Program-made: the position numbers and the translations under genes
DNA from: Streptomyces sp. AP-93
Lineage (GTDB): Bacteria > Actinomycetota > Actinomycetes > Streptomycetales > Streptomycetaceae
Direction of reading: 5' to 3'
Assembly: GCF_022808175.1 (NCBI RefSeq)
Contig: NZ_JALGBX010000026.1
Location: forward strand, 84,299 to 148,298
DNA length: 64,000 nt
In this document: positions 42,914 to 52,396 of the stretch, in pieces
Numbering within the stretch: position 1 is the first letter of the stretch
Layout: each line of letters begins with the position of its first letter
Notes under the pieces: model-generated
Database searches by the model: none
Seen by the model: the letters and a program-made list of their open reading frames with translations, nothing else
What the model was told of the DNA's origin: nothing

Positions 42914-43210
42914 GAGTGAGGTCCGGGGGTATTTTCCAGATATAACAGACCTAATTGGGATGCAAGTTGTGCGCAAGAAGCTCGAAAGTGCGCCATCGCG
43001 CACACCGTGTGGTCCCCAACTGGTCCCCAAGGAGCGGACTCTGCTCTGCCCATCAGGACCTAGCGAGGCGAGGCGGCATGGACCGCCCCACGCACCACCA
43101 CCGCGGGTCGCGTTGGCCCGCGGATACGATCAACCGCCGGGTTCGGGCGGTCCTTGCCGATCTGCCGCCCGGCCTCATCGAGGTCCATCGCAGAAGAGGA
43201 ACGGACGCCT
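42914..43210. other. Junction region without clear gene
   Basis: About 300 bp between the tRNA fragment and the kinase gene. It includes GGTCCGGGGGTATTTTCC and, at about 43010-43031, the tandem TGGTCCCC units of GTGTGGTCCCCAACTGGTCCC. A similar pair (TGGTCCCATCTGGTCCCC) occurs at 4355-4372 near the intact tRNA. Such repeats near tRNA att sites may be integrase arm sites. No integrase gene is seen here. Confidence 0.5.
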
Positions 43211-45253
43211 GTGAGCATGGCGCTCTCCGGCGGGCGGCTACAGCCCGCCCGCCCCGGCGATCCCACACGGGTCGGCCCTTACCGGATCATCGGCCGTCTC
43301 GGCTCGGGCGGCATGGGCACCGTGCACGCCGGCCTCGACCCGGCCGGAGTACGGGTCGCAGTCAAGGTCGTCCACGCCGCTCAGGCCGAGGACCCCGAGT
43401 TCCGTGCCCGCTTCCGCCGCGAGATCCAGCTCTCCGCCCGCGTCCATGGGCCATGCCTCATACCGCTGCTCTCGGCCGACCCCGACGCGGAGACCCCGTG
43501 GCTGGCCACCACGTACGTCCCGGGCCTGACCCTCAACCAGCACCTCGCCGCCCACGGTCCGCTCACCGGCGGCACCCTGTACGCCTTCGCCACCGGCACC
43601 GCCCGGGCCCTGTCGGCAATCCACGCCGCTGGTGTCGTCCACCGGGACGTCAAGCCGCAGAACGTGATCCTCACCCCCGCCGGACCCCGCGTCCTGGACT
43701 TCGGCATCGCCCACGCCTCCGACGGCACCTCCGTGACCCGAACCGGCGTCATGACCGGTACCCCCGGCTGGATCAGCCCCGAGCACTACCGCACCGGCAC
43801 CGCCGGCCCCGAAGGCGACGTGTTCGCCTGGGGCGCTCTCGTCGCATACGCCGCCACTGGCCGCCTTCCATTCGGCGCAGGAGCCCCCGACGTGGTCGCT
43901 TAACGCGTCATGCCTGCGGAACCCGACCTCGATGGCCTCCCCGAGGGGCTGCGCGCAACCGTGGAGAAGGCACTCGCCAAGAGCCCCGGCGAACGAATCA
44001 CCTCCGACTCTGCAGCTGAGGAGTGTGCCCGCTTTCTCTCCACCCAGGCGACCCAGGTACTTACTGTCGACGCACGGCTGGAACCGGTCGGGGCTCCCGA
44101 CTTCGTCGCCACCGAGTGGCACGTGCCCAGCGTGGAGGACCCTGCCTGGCAGGACCCGACCGCGTCGGACCGGAAGCGACCGCTGATCGTCTTCGTCGCC
44201 GCGGCGGCCGCCGGCGCCGCCATCGCGGCCGGCATCCTCGCCTTCGACGCCAAGGGTCAGGTCGACCCGGACGCCAAGTCCAAGAGCACGGTCAGCCCTG
44301 CGGCGCCCTCCGGCACACCTGCCGCAATCACGGCTTCCATCAGCCCGGGCGCAACCAGGACCGCGCCTCCGGTCGATCCACGAACCATCAGGATCCCCAT
44401 GGATCCACTGGCAGGAGTGCCCCACCCCGCCTACACCCGAGCCGGTGACGAGTCCCAGCCGCACCCCAACGAATGGCGGACCAGCACGCGCGCCGTCACC
44501 CCCGAGGAACAGGACGCTGAGCAGGCGATCCGCGACCACATGACCTCCATGCTGGCCACCAAGGACATGGACTTCATGAAGCCCACGATCACGTTCAACC
44601 AGCGCGCGCAGACCGTGATCGTCACCGGCGGACCGGTCCCCCAGCTTCCCGAGAACTACCAGGACGTGTTCCGCCGGGCCGGGCAGATGGCCGCCTGCAC
44701 AGCGCTCGCACAGCGACTCAAGGGCAACCCCGCCACCTGGCCCTACGGCCGCTTCACCATCCGCTGGAAGACGTCCGACGGCGATATCGAGGCGCCGGCC
44801 ATCGGCTACGGAGAGGCCACCAACGGCTGCTTCACCGAGATCGCCGGCCAATGGCACGGTGACGAAGAAGGCATGGCGACCGCGGAACTCCCCAGCAGCG
44901 ACAAGGAAGAGATCCGCGTGGCCGACGCCACGGTCAAGGCCATCACCGCTACCTGGAACGCCAACACCTCGGAGACGAACGAAGCCCCCCTCAGCACAGG
45001 CGACGGCATCAACCTGGGCTTCGATCCCGTCGAGAACGCCGCATACGTATGGACCGACGACCCCAACAACCATTTCGCCAGCCGCGCTTCTCAGTCCAAC
45101 CTCAAAGGCGCTATAGAGGAGGCCGTCTGCCGCAAGCTCGCGGCGGAGTTCAACAGCAACAAGAGCTGGAACTACACCCGCTGGACCGTCGCCGTCCACA
45201 ACGCGTATACCAACGACCGACAGTTCATCGACTCAGGTACCTGCACCCCGTGA
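43211..45253 (+). pseudogene. Membrane Ser/Thr protein kinase gene with in-frame stop
   Basis: Reading from GTG 43211, a kinase domain has LGSGGMG at about residues 30-36, Lys52, Glu71, HRDVKPQN at 144 and DFG at 163. At codon 231 (43901-43903) the frame meets TAA, where related kinases have Tyr-Arg-Val (here TAA-CGC-GTC). The same frame then continues without interruption with LPEGLRATVEKALAKSPGER, the end of the kinase domain, a membrane helix around residues 322-345 and an outer domain of about 335 residues to 45253. A single TAC/TAT to TAA change would explain it. An ATG at 43910 has no ribosome site. Confidence 0.85.
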
Positions 45254-45378
45254 AGCGCCCGACGCCGGAGCATGGTGGCAGCTCGCAACCCCGCGCATCC
45301 GAAGGAAAAGTACCCGGATTCCGGATGGGGCACGCCAATTGCGACTGGGTGCTCCAGCTGGCCTGTCCGGCCAGGTAG

Positions 45379-45881
45379 GTGCCCACCAAGGCACTGGGTC
45401 TATGGTCCGCACGCCGCGACGGGAGGGGCAACCGCTCCCTCGTGAAGCGGGTGGACGCGGCGTTCCAGGCGGGCGGGCAGTCCACCGACATCGGGGACCT
45501 CGGCAGAGCTGGGGATGGGGCCGTCGAGACCGCCGGGGACACCAACAGTCCCAGCCTCGAAGCGCTACTGAGCCCGCATGCGCGCCGGGGCGGAGCCCGG
45601 CGGCCGCCATGCCGTGTCCCGTTGGGTCTCTTCGGCGTCGGACCCTTCGTCACCAACGCCCTGTCGAGCCGCCTGACAGCCGAGGTGCGACGCGAAGGGG
45701 TCCGCTGGGTCCAGACGTACACGCGCGGCGTCGCCCTCATACCGCCCACGGCCGTCGGGCCGACGACCACAAGCGGGACCGACGAACGCTCACCGGGCGG
45801 GCGACGATCGATGCGCTACCGGTTCCCGGGCGGGGCGCGGGACTTCGTCGCTTTCCTCGACGCACGGACAGGAGCGCCTTA
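45379..45881 (+). pseudogene. GyrB/ParE-like GHKL ATPase, N-terminal part, internally deleted
   Basis: The recognisable part is FGVGPFVTNALSSRLTAEVR followed by WVQTYTRGVALIPPTAVGP, typical of type II topoisomerase B subunits (V-x-N-A-L-S). Soon after SGT the sequence jumps to DERSPGG and RYRFPGGARDFVAFLDA, skipping about 45 residues present in GyrB (the FETTE...AFLNRG part), in frame. The first 75 residues do not fit GyrB. The TAG stop at 45880-45882 is made by the insertion of the IS element. The 3' part continues at 46867. Confidence 0.75.
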
Positions 45882-46866
45882 GACCGACCGGCAGTAGGCC
45901 TCGGAGCGCGATCGCGATGCGAAGAGGACAGCAGAACGGGCACAGGCCTACGTGATCATGGAGTTCTCTACGCTCTGTGACCGCGAAGGACGACTGTGCC
46001 CGCGCTGCCATCATGCCTGCTCGAACCCGCCTGGGACCAGTTCCGAGCCCTGCTGCCCGATCGTCCAGAGTTCGACCCTGGCCATCCGCTCGGCTGCCAT
46101 CGGCGACGCATACCGGACCGCGTCGTGTTCGACCACGTCATCCAGGCGCTGGTCCACGGCTCCGGCTACGAGCGCATCTCTTCGCCAGGATGCTCCGACA
46201 GAACGATCCGACGCCGCGTCAATCTGTGGGCGCAGATGGGAATCACGCAGACACTGCACCGGATCGCCCTGGAAGCGTACGACCGGATGATCGGACTCGA
46301 CCTCGGCGAGATCTCCGTCGACGGCTGCATCACGAAGGCCCCGTCCGGCGGCGAGAAGGCTGGGCGCTCGCCCGTCGACCGGGGCAAGCAGGGGCTCAAA
46401 CGCTCCGTCGCCTCCGACGGCTGCGGCGTTCCGCTCGGGATCGTCTCCGACGGCGCCAACCGGCACGACTCACCCCTGCTCGGGCCGACGCTGGAAGCCG
46501 CCCGGGAGCAGGTCGGAGCACTCCCGGAAGCCGTCAATGTCAACCTCGACCGCAGTTACGACAGCGCCAAGTCACGTGTACTGATAGCTGAGTTGGGGTT
46601 CACTGTCGAGATCGCCCGCAAGGGCGTGCCAGCACCGGTCCAGGCCGGCAAGCGCTGGGTGGTAGAACGCACGCACTCGTGGATGAACGACTACGGCAGG
46701 CTGCGGCGCTGCACCGACCGGAGCGGCGAGGTCGTGGACTTCTACCTCTACCTCGCCGCCGCGCTCGTCACGCTCCGCATGCTGATCCGGCGCTCGACGA
46801 GCCGCTACCGCTGGGACAACCGACCCACGACCCGACGCCTCAAGTGATCCAATTGCTGGTCGGTCT
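45882..46866 (+). mobile_element. IS5-family insertion sequence, intact
   Basis: A 985-bp element. Imperfect inverted ends start GACCGACCGGCAGTAGG on the left and end CCAATTGCTGGTCGGTC on the right. It is flanked by a 3-bp duplication TTA (45879-45881 and 46867-46869), as in the IS1031/IS427-like subgroups. It carries one transposase gene and interrupts the GyrB-like gene. Confidence 0.85.
45996..46847 (+). CDS. IS5-family transposase
   Basis: A 283-residue DDE transposase with an N-terminal DUF4096-like domain (WDQFRALLPDRPEFDPG) and the catalytic acids in EISVDGCITKAPSGGEKAGR, VNLDRSYDSAKSR and WVVERTHSWMNDYGRLRR. Length is normal for the family and no stop or shift interrupts it, so this copy may be active. 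GTG 45996 is used as the start. It is the only intact transposase in the window. Confidence 0.88.
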   Translation: MPALPSCLLEPAWDQFRALLPDRPEFDPGHPLGCHRRRIPDRVVFDHVIQALVHGSGYERISSPGCSDRTIRRRVNLWAQMGITQTLHRIALEAYDRMIGLDLGEISVDGCITKAPSGGEKAGRSPVDRGKQGLKRSVASDGCGVPLGIVSDGANRHDSPLLGPTLEAAREQVGALPEAVNVNLDRSYDSAKSRVLIAELGFTVEIARKGVPAPVQAGKRWVVERTHSWMNDYGRLRRCTDRSGEVVDFYLYLAAALVTLRMLIRRSTSRYRWDNRPTTRRLK

Positions 46867-46992
46867 TAGCCAACAGTCCTCCCACCCCGGAGGGCGCACG
46901 CACGTGGCGGGCTTCCACAACGGGGTGTCGGCCGCGGTCAACACGTACGCAGCGGCAGCAGACCGCCCTCGCCGGTTCCCGAGGACGGGACC
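46867..46992 (+). pseudogene. GyrB/ParE-like gene, 3' remnant after the IS
   Basis: Directly after the TTA duplication comes ANSPPTPEGG-like coding, then in the next frame GGRTHVAGFHNGVSAAVNTY, the conserved GyrB segment (normally GGTHVDGFREGVAAAVN). The two halves of the gene on each side of the IS therefore belong together. A frameshift at about 46895 and loss of some 30 residues at the junction show decay. Nothing of the toprim domain remains. Confidence 0.7.
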
Positions 46993-47029
46993 GGCGGGGG
47001 CGGTCGTCGACAAGAGACCCCCACAGCGC

Positions 47030-47639
47030 CCTAAAGGTTGTTGCAGAACGTGCGGGATGGGGCATTCCTCTTGTATGGGTGGGGTGTTGCCGGCTGAGTC
47101 GTTGTGGGTGGAGACGTTCCCCGGTCTGCGGATGGGCCGGTTCGAGAAGCTCGCGAAGGTGGTGCGGGAGTGGGGCGGAAACGGTCCCGGCGGCGGCCGG
47201 CCGTGGTGTCTGCCGCTGGCGGACCGGGTGCTGCGGGTGGCTGTGTACTACCAGACGAACCTCACGATGCGCCGGCTCGCACCGCTCTTCGGAACCTCCC
47301 CGGCCACCGTCTGCCAGGTGATCAACAAGCTCAGCCCGCTCCTGGCGTTGGAGCCGGCACCGCGGCCCGTCGCTGACGTGGACCGGCTATGGATCGTGGA
47401 CGGCACCTTGATCCCGGTCCGCGACCGGACCGTCGCCGCGTCGTCCCGTAACTACCGGCTTTCGGCGAACGTGCAGGTCATCATCGACGCCGAGACCCGT
47501 CTGGTCGTCGCGAGCACATGTCTGGCACCGGGCAACAAGGCCGACGCTCATGTCTGGCGGGAGTCCGACCTGCCGGCCGCGGCGGCCGGGACGACAGTCA
47601 TCGCGGACGGCTTCCCGCCCTTCTGCAACAAACTTTAGG
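47030..47639 (+). mobile_element. Shortened IS5-family element with both ends kept
   Basis: A 610-bp element bounded by inverted ends CCTAAAGGTTGTTGCAGAA (47030-47048) and its near-complement (47621-47639). Its transposase stops inside the right end. Full relatives are longer, so an internal deletion removed the 3' portion and left the terminal repeat, forming a non-autonomous derivative. Confidence 0.75.
47075..47638 (+). pseudogene. Truncated transposase of the DDE_Tnp_4/IS5 type
   Basis: 187 residues. The N-terminal helix-turn-helix part (LTMRRLAPLFGTSPATVCQV) and the first catalytic Asp (DRLWIVDGTLIPVRDR) are present, and the next region VIIDAETRLVVAS continues normally. After GTTVIADGFPP the protein ends FCNKL and stop, where FCNKL is encoded by the terminal repeat. 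The second part of the catalytic domain with the last acidic residue is missing. It should not transpose itself but may bind the ends. Confidence 0.8.
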
Positions 47640-47760
47640 TGGGTCCCGGCTCACGCAGCCGGGCGTGCAGTTCGTCGATCCAGGTGCGGAGGTCGTCGAC
47701 CAGGGCCTGGGCGGCGTCCTCCTGGATGCCGAGCGCGTCGAGGAGGGGCTGGAGGTTCAC
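47635..47760 (-). CDS. 41-residue fragment of an IS-associated coiled-coil protein
   Basis: GTG 47760 opens VNLQPLLDALGIQEDAAQAL, then VDDLRTWIDELHARL and stops inside the terminal repeat of the neighbouring IS. Similar helical proteins are commonly found just behind transposase genes in Streptomyces (from memory) and are longer. It overlaps the end of the transposase pseudogene by GTGA. The 3' end was probably cut off by the IS. Confidence 0.5.
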   Translation of the reverse strand: MNLQPLLDALGIQEDAAQALVDDLRTWIDELHARLREPGPT

Positions 47761-48359
47761 GCGGTCACCGTCTGCGGGTGGCGCCAGGTGAGGGTGCTCC
47801 CGCCGGTGACGCGGCGGGCCATCACCTGGGTCATGGCCCAGTAGACGCGGGAGGCGGAGGAGGCCTGGTGGTGCTCGTCGTCGCGGACCAGAAGCCGGTG
47901 CAGTAATCAGGATCCCGTAGGTCTGCTCGACCCTCCACCGCTTCGGCTGCGGAACGAACCCCGCCTCCTGCGGGTTGCGTGCGACGGTCTCGACGTCGAT
48001 GCCCAGGCTGGCTCCATGTGCGGTGACCTGGTTCTTGAAGCCCTGGTCGACAAGGGCCTTCTCCGCGGTTCCGCCGGCGTGTTCAGCGACCTGGTCCAGC
48101 AGGGCGATGCCCGCGTCGTGCGCACTCACGGCGAGGACGACGACGGCGATGACCAGGCCGAGCACGTCCACGGCCTCGTGGATGACCTGGTCGGTCCCGT
48201 CGTCCCGCCAGGCGGCGAAGTAGTAGTACGTGGCGCTCTTCGGCGGCAGGTCATGAGGGAGGTAGGCCCACTGGCAGCCGGTCCGGCCCTGGTAGACGAT
48301 CGCGTTAATGATCTCCCGCATCGCATAGGCGCCCTGGTGGCCGCTGTAGTGACCGCGGG
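47757..48359 (-). pseudogene. IS5-type transposase, deleted and frameshifted
   Basis: The N-terminal part is MREIINAIVYQGRTGCQWAY and SATYYYFAAWRDDGTDQVIH; then the sequence jumps to AVDVLGLVIAVVVLAVSAHD, lacking about 50 residues that hold the first catalytic Asp in relatives. It continues LVDQGFKNQVTAHGASLGID and WRVEQTYGILI, where a frameshift near 47905 follows; the other frame goes on with LVRDDEHHQASSASRVYWAM to the stop at 47757. The element is inactive. It lies between the permease gene and the shortened IS. Confidence 0.8.
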
Positions 48360-49325
48360 TCAGGTGAGGCGTCGCCTCGTGCACCAGAAGCAGACCAGTC
48401 CCAGGATGACCGCCAGCGCGAGGCACAGGAACGATTCCGTCCACTGGAGTGGCCACAGATGGGCCCGCGGGCGGTGTTCGGCCCACTGTCCCGTGATCCC
48501 CTGCTGTGCGAGGCACTGCCGGTAGTCCTCGGCCCTGAAGCGCTGCGGCAGGTTCCCGACCCGCTGTCCCGTGGACTTGACCAGCCCATCGCCCAGCAGC
48601 CACGAGTCGCCCAGCCAAGCCGAGCCGTCCGTGCCCTGCCGCTGCGTGACGACCGTCGGCCACAGGGAGCTTCGCACCTGCTCCAGGGCGAACAGCAGGG
48701 CCGCGCCCAGCGCCAGGGTCGCGCCCATGGCCGCCACCGTGCGGCGTAGCACCAGGCTCAGCGTGATCCCGACCATGAGCATCAGCAGCGCCTTGGCGAC
48801 AGCCGGGGGGCCTATGGCGTCGTACGGCATCCAGCCGTGCCACGGGAAGCGGCTGCCGAGGGGGCCGGCCACTTCGTGCCACCACCAGGTGGCGGAGGCG
48901 GTGACCAGGCCGCTGACGAGGACCGTCAGGGCGACGGGGACGGCCAGCTTGGCCAGGAACCAGCGGGTCCGCGTCACCGACTGGGACAGCGCGGTGCGGT
49001 AGGTACCGGACTCCAACTCCGGGGCGAACAGAGGCCCGCCGAGGAACACTCCGAGCACGAGCGGGAGCAGTGCCAGCGCCTGGAGCGGCTGGCGCAGCGG
49101 GTACTGGTGCTGCTGCTGGAAGTCCGTGAGCACGTCCGCACACGACTGGGAGTGCTCGGCGGCCGGGCGCGTGCACCCGGCCAGCTGTTGTGCGACGGCG
49201 TCGGCCGCCCCGTACCGGCCGAGCAGGAAGTACCCGGCGAGGAGGGCGGATCCGGTGAGGAGCGCCCACAGGGCGGTGCGGTGCTGGCGTACGACCAGCC
49301 AGGTCACTCCTCGTACGAGCCTCAT
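48360..49325 (-). CDS. ABC-2-like transporter permease
   Basis: A 321-residue membrane protein with about six helices: LWALLTGSALLAGYFLLG at the start, LALLPLVLGVFLGGPLFAPE, SVTRTRWFLAKLAVPVALTV, further spans, and LAVILGLVCFWCTRRRLT at the end. ESGTYRTALSQSVTRTRW is a typical ABC-2 permease motif. A large outer loop (residues about 245-290) has two cysteines. It is coupled by ATGA overlap to the ATPase gene and is probably controlled by the divergent two-component system. Confidence 0.88.
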   Translation of the reverse strand: MRLVRGVTWLVVRQHRTALWALLTGSALLAGYFLLGRYGAADAVAQQLAGCTRPAAEHSQSCADVLTDFQQQHQYPLRQPLQALALLPLVLGVFLGGPLFAPELESGTYRTALSQSVTRTRWFLAKLAVPVALTVLVSGLVTASATWWWHEVAGPLGSRFPWHGWMPYDAIGPPAVAKALLMLMVGITLSLVLRRTVAAMGATLALGAALLFALEQVRSSLWPTVVTQRQGTDGSAWLGDSWLLGDGLVKSTGQRVGNLPQRFRAEDYRQCLAQQGITGQWAEHRPRAHLWPLQWTESFLCLALAVILGLVCFWCTRRRLT

Positions 49326-50188
49326 GCCGCCGCCTCGGTCTGCTCGGGACGGGCGGCCGGGGTGATCACCGTCGGCAGGTCGGGGTCGCGCAGGTACGTC
49401 ATGAGGAGCTGTTCCTGGGAGGGTGCGGGGCTGTCACCGCCGGGGCGGTGGGCGGCGCGGAGTTCGTCGATGTCACCGGCGAGGCGTACCCGGCCGGAGC
49501 CGATGACGAGCAGGAAGTCGCAGGCGCCCTCCAGCTCGGAGACCACGTGCGAGGACAGCAGGACGGTGGTGCCCTGGGCCGCGGCCTCGGTCAGCAGGAG
49601 CCCCGCCATTTCGTGGCGCACGAGCGGGTCGAGGTCGGCCATGGGCTCGTCGAGCATGAGCAGGCGCGGGCGTTTGCCGAAGGCCAGGGCGAGGGCGACG
49701 CGGGTGCGCTGGCCGCCGGAGAGCGAACCGACGCGCGCACTGTGCGGGATGTTCCCGCCCCCGATGACCCGTTCGGCGGTCGCCTGATCCCAGGTGGGGT
49801 TCAGCTCGGAGCCCATGCGCAGGATCTCGGCGACCCGGAAGCCGCGGTGGAGGGGCTTGTCCTGGCTGAGCAGGGCGGTGGACCGGCGGGCCGCCGGGGC
49901 CTCGGGCGGGGCGCCGAAGACACGGATCGAGCCTTCGGTGGGGGTGAGCAGGTCGGCGGCCAGGGACATCAGGGTGCTCTTGCCCGCGCCGTTGGGTCCG
50001 ACGAGGGCGCAGACACGGCCGGCGGGGATCTGGAAGGTGCAGTCCCTCAGTGCCCAGCCGCGCGGGTAGCGGTGACCGAGGCCGACGGCGCGCAGCGCGG
50101 GCAGGCGCGTCTGGCACGTCTGGTTCGTCTCGTCGATTCGGTTCGTGCGGCTTGTCCGGCTCGACCGGTTCTTCTGGTCGGGGTTCAT
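49322..50188 (-). CDS. ABC transporter ATPase subunit
   Basis: A 288-residue ATPase with Walker A GPNGAGKST, Q-loop ALLSQDKPL, signature LSGGQRTRVALALAF, Walker B LLMLDEPMADLDP and switch His in LLSSHVVSELE. The first 35 residues are Arg/Thr/Asn-rich and divergent. With the permease it forms a two-gene exporter of the ABC-2 type, likely for a lipid or antibiotic-like compound. It starts 170 bp from the divergent sensor kinase gene. Confidence 0.92.
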   Translation of the reverse strand: MNPDQKNRSSRTSRTNRIDETNQTCQTRLPALRAVGLGHRYPRGWALRDCTFQIPAGRVCALVGPNGAGKSTLMSLAADLLTPTEGSIRVFGAPPEAPAARRSTALLSQDKPLHRGFRVAEILRMGSELNPTWDQATAERVIGGGNIPHSARVGSLSGGQRTRVALALAFGKRPRLLMLDEPMADLDPLVRHEMAGLLLTEAAAQGTTVLLSSHVVSELEGACDFLLVIGSGRVRLAGDIDELRAAHRPGGDSPAPSQEQLLMTYLRDPDLPTVITPAARPEQTEAAA

Positions 50189-50357
50189 GGCGACGACGCT
50201 AGGGAGGCCATTCGGCCGGGGGCATCGGTGCAAGGTCGGCGGGCGCCTTGGCCTTCGGCGCCGGGCGCGCGGGCTCGGGATGACCAAAGTAGGAGATCCA
50301 CAGCCGAAATTATGGCTGCACGATTTGCGCCATTTCGGTTGCGTAGTGTCCTGTCCC

Positions 50358-51612
50358 ATGCCGCTCATGCCCCGCACCCCGCGCGAGCGGTCGATCGACC
50401 TCGCCGTCGTGCTCTTCGCCGCCGGTCTGTCGTTCGCGCTCGCCGCGGCGGCCAGCAACAGCAACCCGCTGCTCATGTTCCCGCGCATGCCCATGGGCTA
50501 CGGACTGCTGTACCCGGTCGAGGACGTGCTCCGCCTCTCCTTCTACGGCATAGGCCCTTTCGTTAGCGCCTGCGCGGCCCTCGTGTTGTGGTGGCGGCGG
50601 CGCTTCCCGGTCGTCGTCGCCACGGTCACGCTGGGGCTCGGGCTGATGTCGTCGGCGGTCACGGTCTCGGCAATGGTGGCGCTGTTCACGGTGGCGGCGC
50701 TGCGCCCCGTGCGCACCACCGCCTGGGTCGCGGCTGCGGCCGCGCTGCCCGTACCGCTGACGTGGCTGATCTACGAGGCACCCGGGAAGGGGCTCTCCGT
50801 CATGGGCACCCTGCTCATCGCCTGGACCCTGGTCGCCCTCGCCGTCGGGTGGGGCCTGTTCGTACGGTCCCGGCGGATGCTGGTCGCCTCGCTGACCGAG
50901 CGGGCGCGCCGGGCGGAGGAGGAGGCGGCCCGCCGGGCCCTGGAGGCGCAGCTGCGGGCCCGCGAGGACATCGCGCGCGAGATGCACGACGTACTGGCGC
51001 ACCGGCTGTCGCTGCTGAGCGTCCACGCCGGGGCCCTGGAGTTCAACAGGTCCCCGGACCCGGCCGACGTCGGGCGGGCGGGCGGCCGGTGTGATCCGGG
51101 ACAACGCCCATCAGGCGCTCCAGGACCTGCGGATGGTCATCGGCGTACTGCGCACACCGGCGAGCGAGCCGGGCGTCGGCGATGACCAGGCGGAAGGGCC
51201 GGCCGAGGCGCCCCAGCCCGTCCTCGCCGACCTCGAACGGCTCGCGCGGGAGTCCCGCGCCGCCGGTATGCGGCTGCGGCTGGACGTGCGCGTCGAGGAC
51301 CCGGATGCGGTACCGGATCTCGCGGGCCGCACCGTCTACCGCATCGTCCAGGAGGCCCTGACCAACGCCCGCAAGCACGCCCCGGGCGCCGACGTGCGCG
51401 TCGAGGTGAACGGCGAGCCCGGCAGCGGCGTCGACATCATCGTCCGCAACCCGACCCCGGAACGGGGCCAGTCCGCCCCGTCCACGATCCCGGGCTCGGG
51501 GCAGGGGCTGATCGGCCTGGCCGAGCGCACCTCGCTGGCCGGGGGCCAGCTGCGCCACGGCCCGACGGGCGGGGACTTCCTCGTGCAGGCGTGGATACCG
51601 TGGTCGGCATGA
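50358..51612 (+). pseudogene. Histidine kinase (HisKA_3/NarL-type), frameshifted at a GGGC repeat
   Basis: Four to five N-terminal membrane helices, then REDIAREMHDVLAHRLSLLS with the phospho-His. At 51072-51083 three GGGC units occur; with two the frame would read D-V-G-R-A-A-G-V-I-R-D-N-A-H-Q as in intact kinases. The +4 bases shift translation, which then ends at about 51185. The rest (VIRDNAHQALQDLRMVIGVL, IVQEALTNARKHAPGAD, GSGQGLIGLAERT) follows in the other frame to 51612, and its end overlaps the response regulator ATG. It may be a real inactivation, a slippage switch or a sequence error. Confidence 0.85.
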
Positions 51613-52280
51613 TCCGGGTACTCCTCGCCGATGACGATCCGCTGGTGCGGATGGGGCTGCGGCTCATGTTCGGCAGCGTCGACGACATCACCATCGTGGC
51701 GGAGGCCGCCGACGGCGAGCAGGCCATCGCCCTGGGCCGCGAGCACGCGCCCGACGTCGTCCTGCTCGACATCCGGATGCCCGTGATGGACGGGCTCGCC
51801 GCGACTCCCGCGCTGCGGTCCCTGCCCACCCCGCCCGCGATCGTCATCCTGACCACCTTCAACCCGGACGAGTACGTCGTACGGGCGCTGCGCGCGGGGG
51901 CCGCCGGCTTCCTACTGAAGGACACTCCGCCGACGGACATCATGGCCGCCGTACGCCGCGTCGCGGCCGGCGAGCCGGTCCTGTCCCCGGCCGTGACCCA
52001 GCAGCTCATCGCCCGGGTGGCGGGCCCGGCGGCCGACGCGGCCGGCGCCCGGGCGGGGGCGCGGACCCGGCTGGAGCGGCTGGCCGCGCGCGAGTACGGC
52101 GTCGCGCTCGCCATCGGGCAGGGCCGCACCAACGCCGAGATCGCCGCCCTGCTCTACATGAGCGTGCCCACGGTCAAGGCCCACGTGTCGAGCATCCTGG
52201 CCAAGCTCGACGTGACCAACCGGGTCCAGGTCGCCCTGATCGTCCACGATGCCGGACCGGGACAGACTCGCGCCGTGTGA
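51609..52280 (+). CDS. NarL/LuxR-family response regulator
   Basis: A 223-residue regulator. The receiver domain has VLLADDDPLVRMGLRLMF, phosphoacceptor Asp in VVLLDIRMPVMDG, Thr/Ser in VILTTFNPDEY and Lys in FLLKDTPPTD. The LuxR-type helix-turn-helix is GRTNAEIAALLYMSVPTVKA. The usual L-T-x-R-E start of that domain reads RLERLAAREYGVA. The gene overlaps the kinase end by ATGA. It probably controls the divergent ABC transporter genes. Confidence 0.9.
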   Translation: MIRVLLADDDPLVRMGLRLMFGSVDDITIVAEAADGEQAIALGREHAPDVVLLDIRMPVMDGLAATPALRSLPTPPAIVILTTFNPDEYVVRALRAGAAGFLLKDTPPTDIMAAVRRVAAGEPVLSPAVTQQLIARVAGPAADAAGARAGARTRLERLAAREYGVALAIGQGRTNAEIAALLYMSVPTVKAHVSSILAKLDVTNRVQVALIVHDAGPGQTRAV

Positions 52281-52396
52281 CGGAAAGCATGCCGGGTCAG
52301 CGGCAGAGCCGCCAACTCGGCGTCACCGATCTGTACTCCGGTCGGGTAGGTGCTGGTGTCGAGTTCGGGGTGCACGCCCACCCGTGCCCGCAGGCC
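52277..52396 (-). pseudogene. ISAzo13-type transposase fragment
   Basis: A 40-residue stretch, GLRARVGVHPELDTSTYPTG then VQIGDAELAALPLTRH, matches the C-terminal end of ISAzo13-family transposases (LDTxxYPTGVKIxDAELAALPLTRH). Nothing else of the element is left. The surrounding 52281-52659 contains no other recognisable gene. Confidence 0.6.

Noticed and set aside
42903..43214. Small open frame across the tRNA fragment junction
   Set aside because: It starts in the tRNA remnant, has no ribosome site and no recognisable motif.
46679..47638. One open frame spanning the IS5 end, the GyrB remnant and the next IS
   Set aside because: It crosses three unrelated elements by chance; only 47075-47638 is a transposase reading frame.
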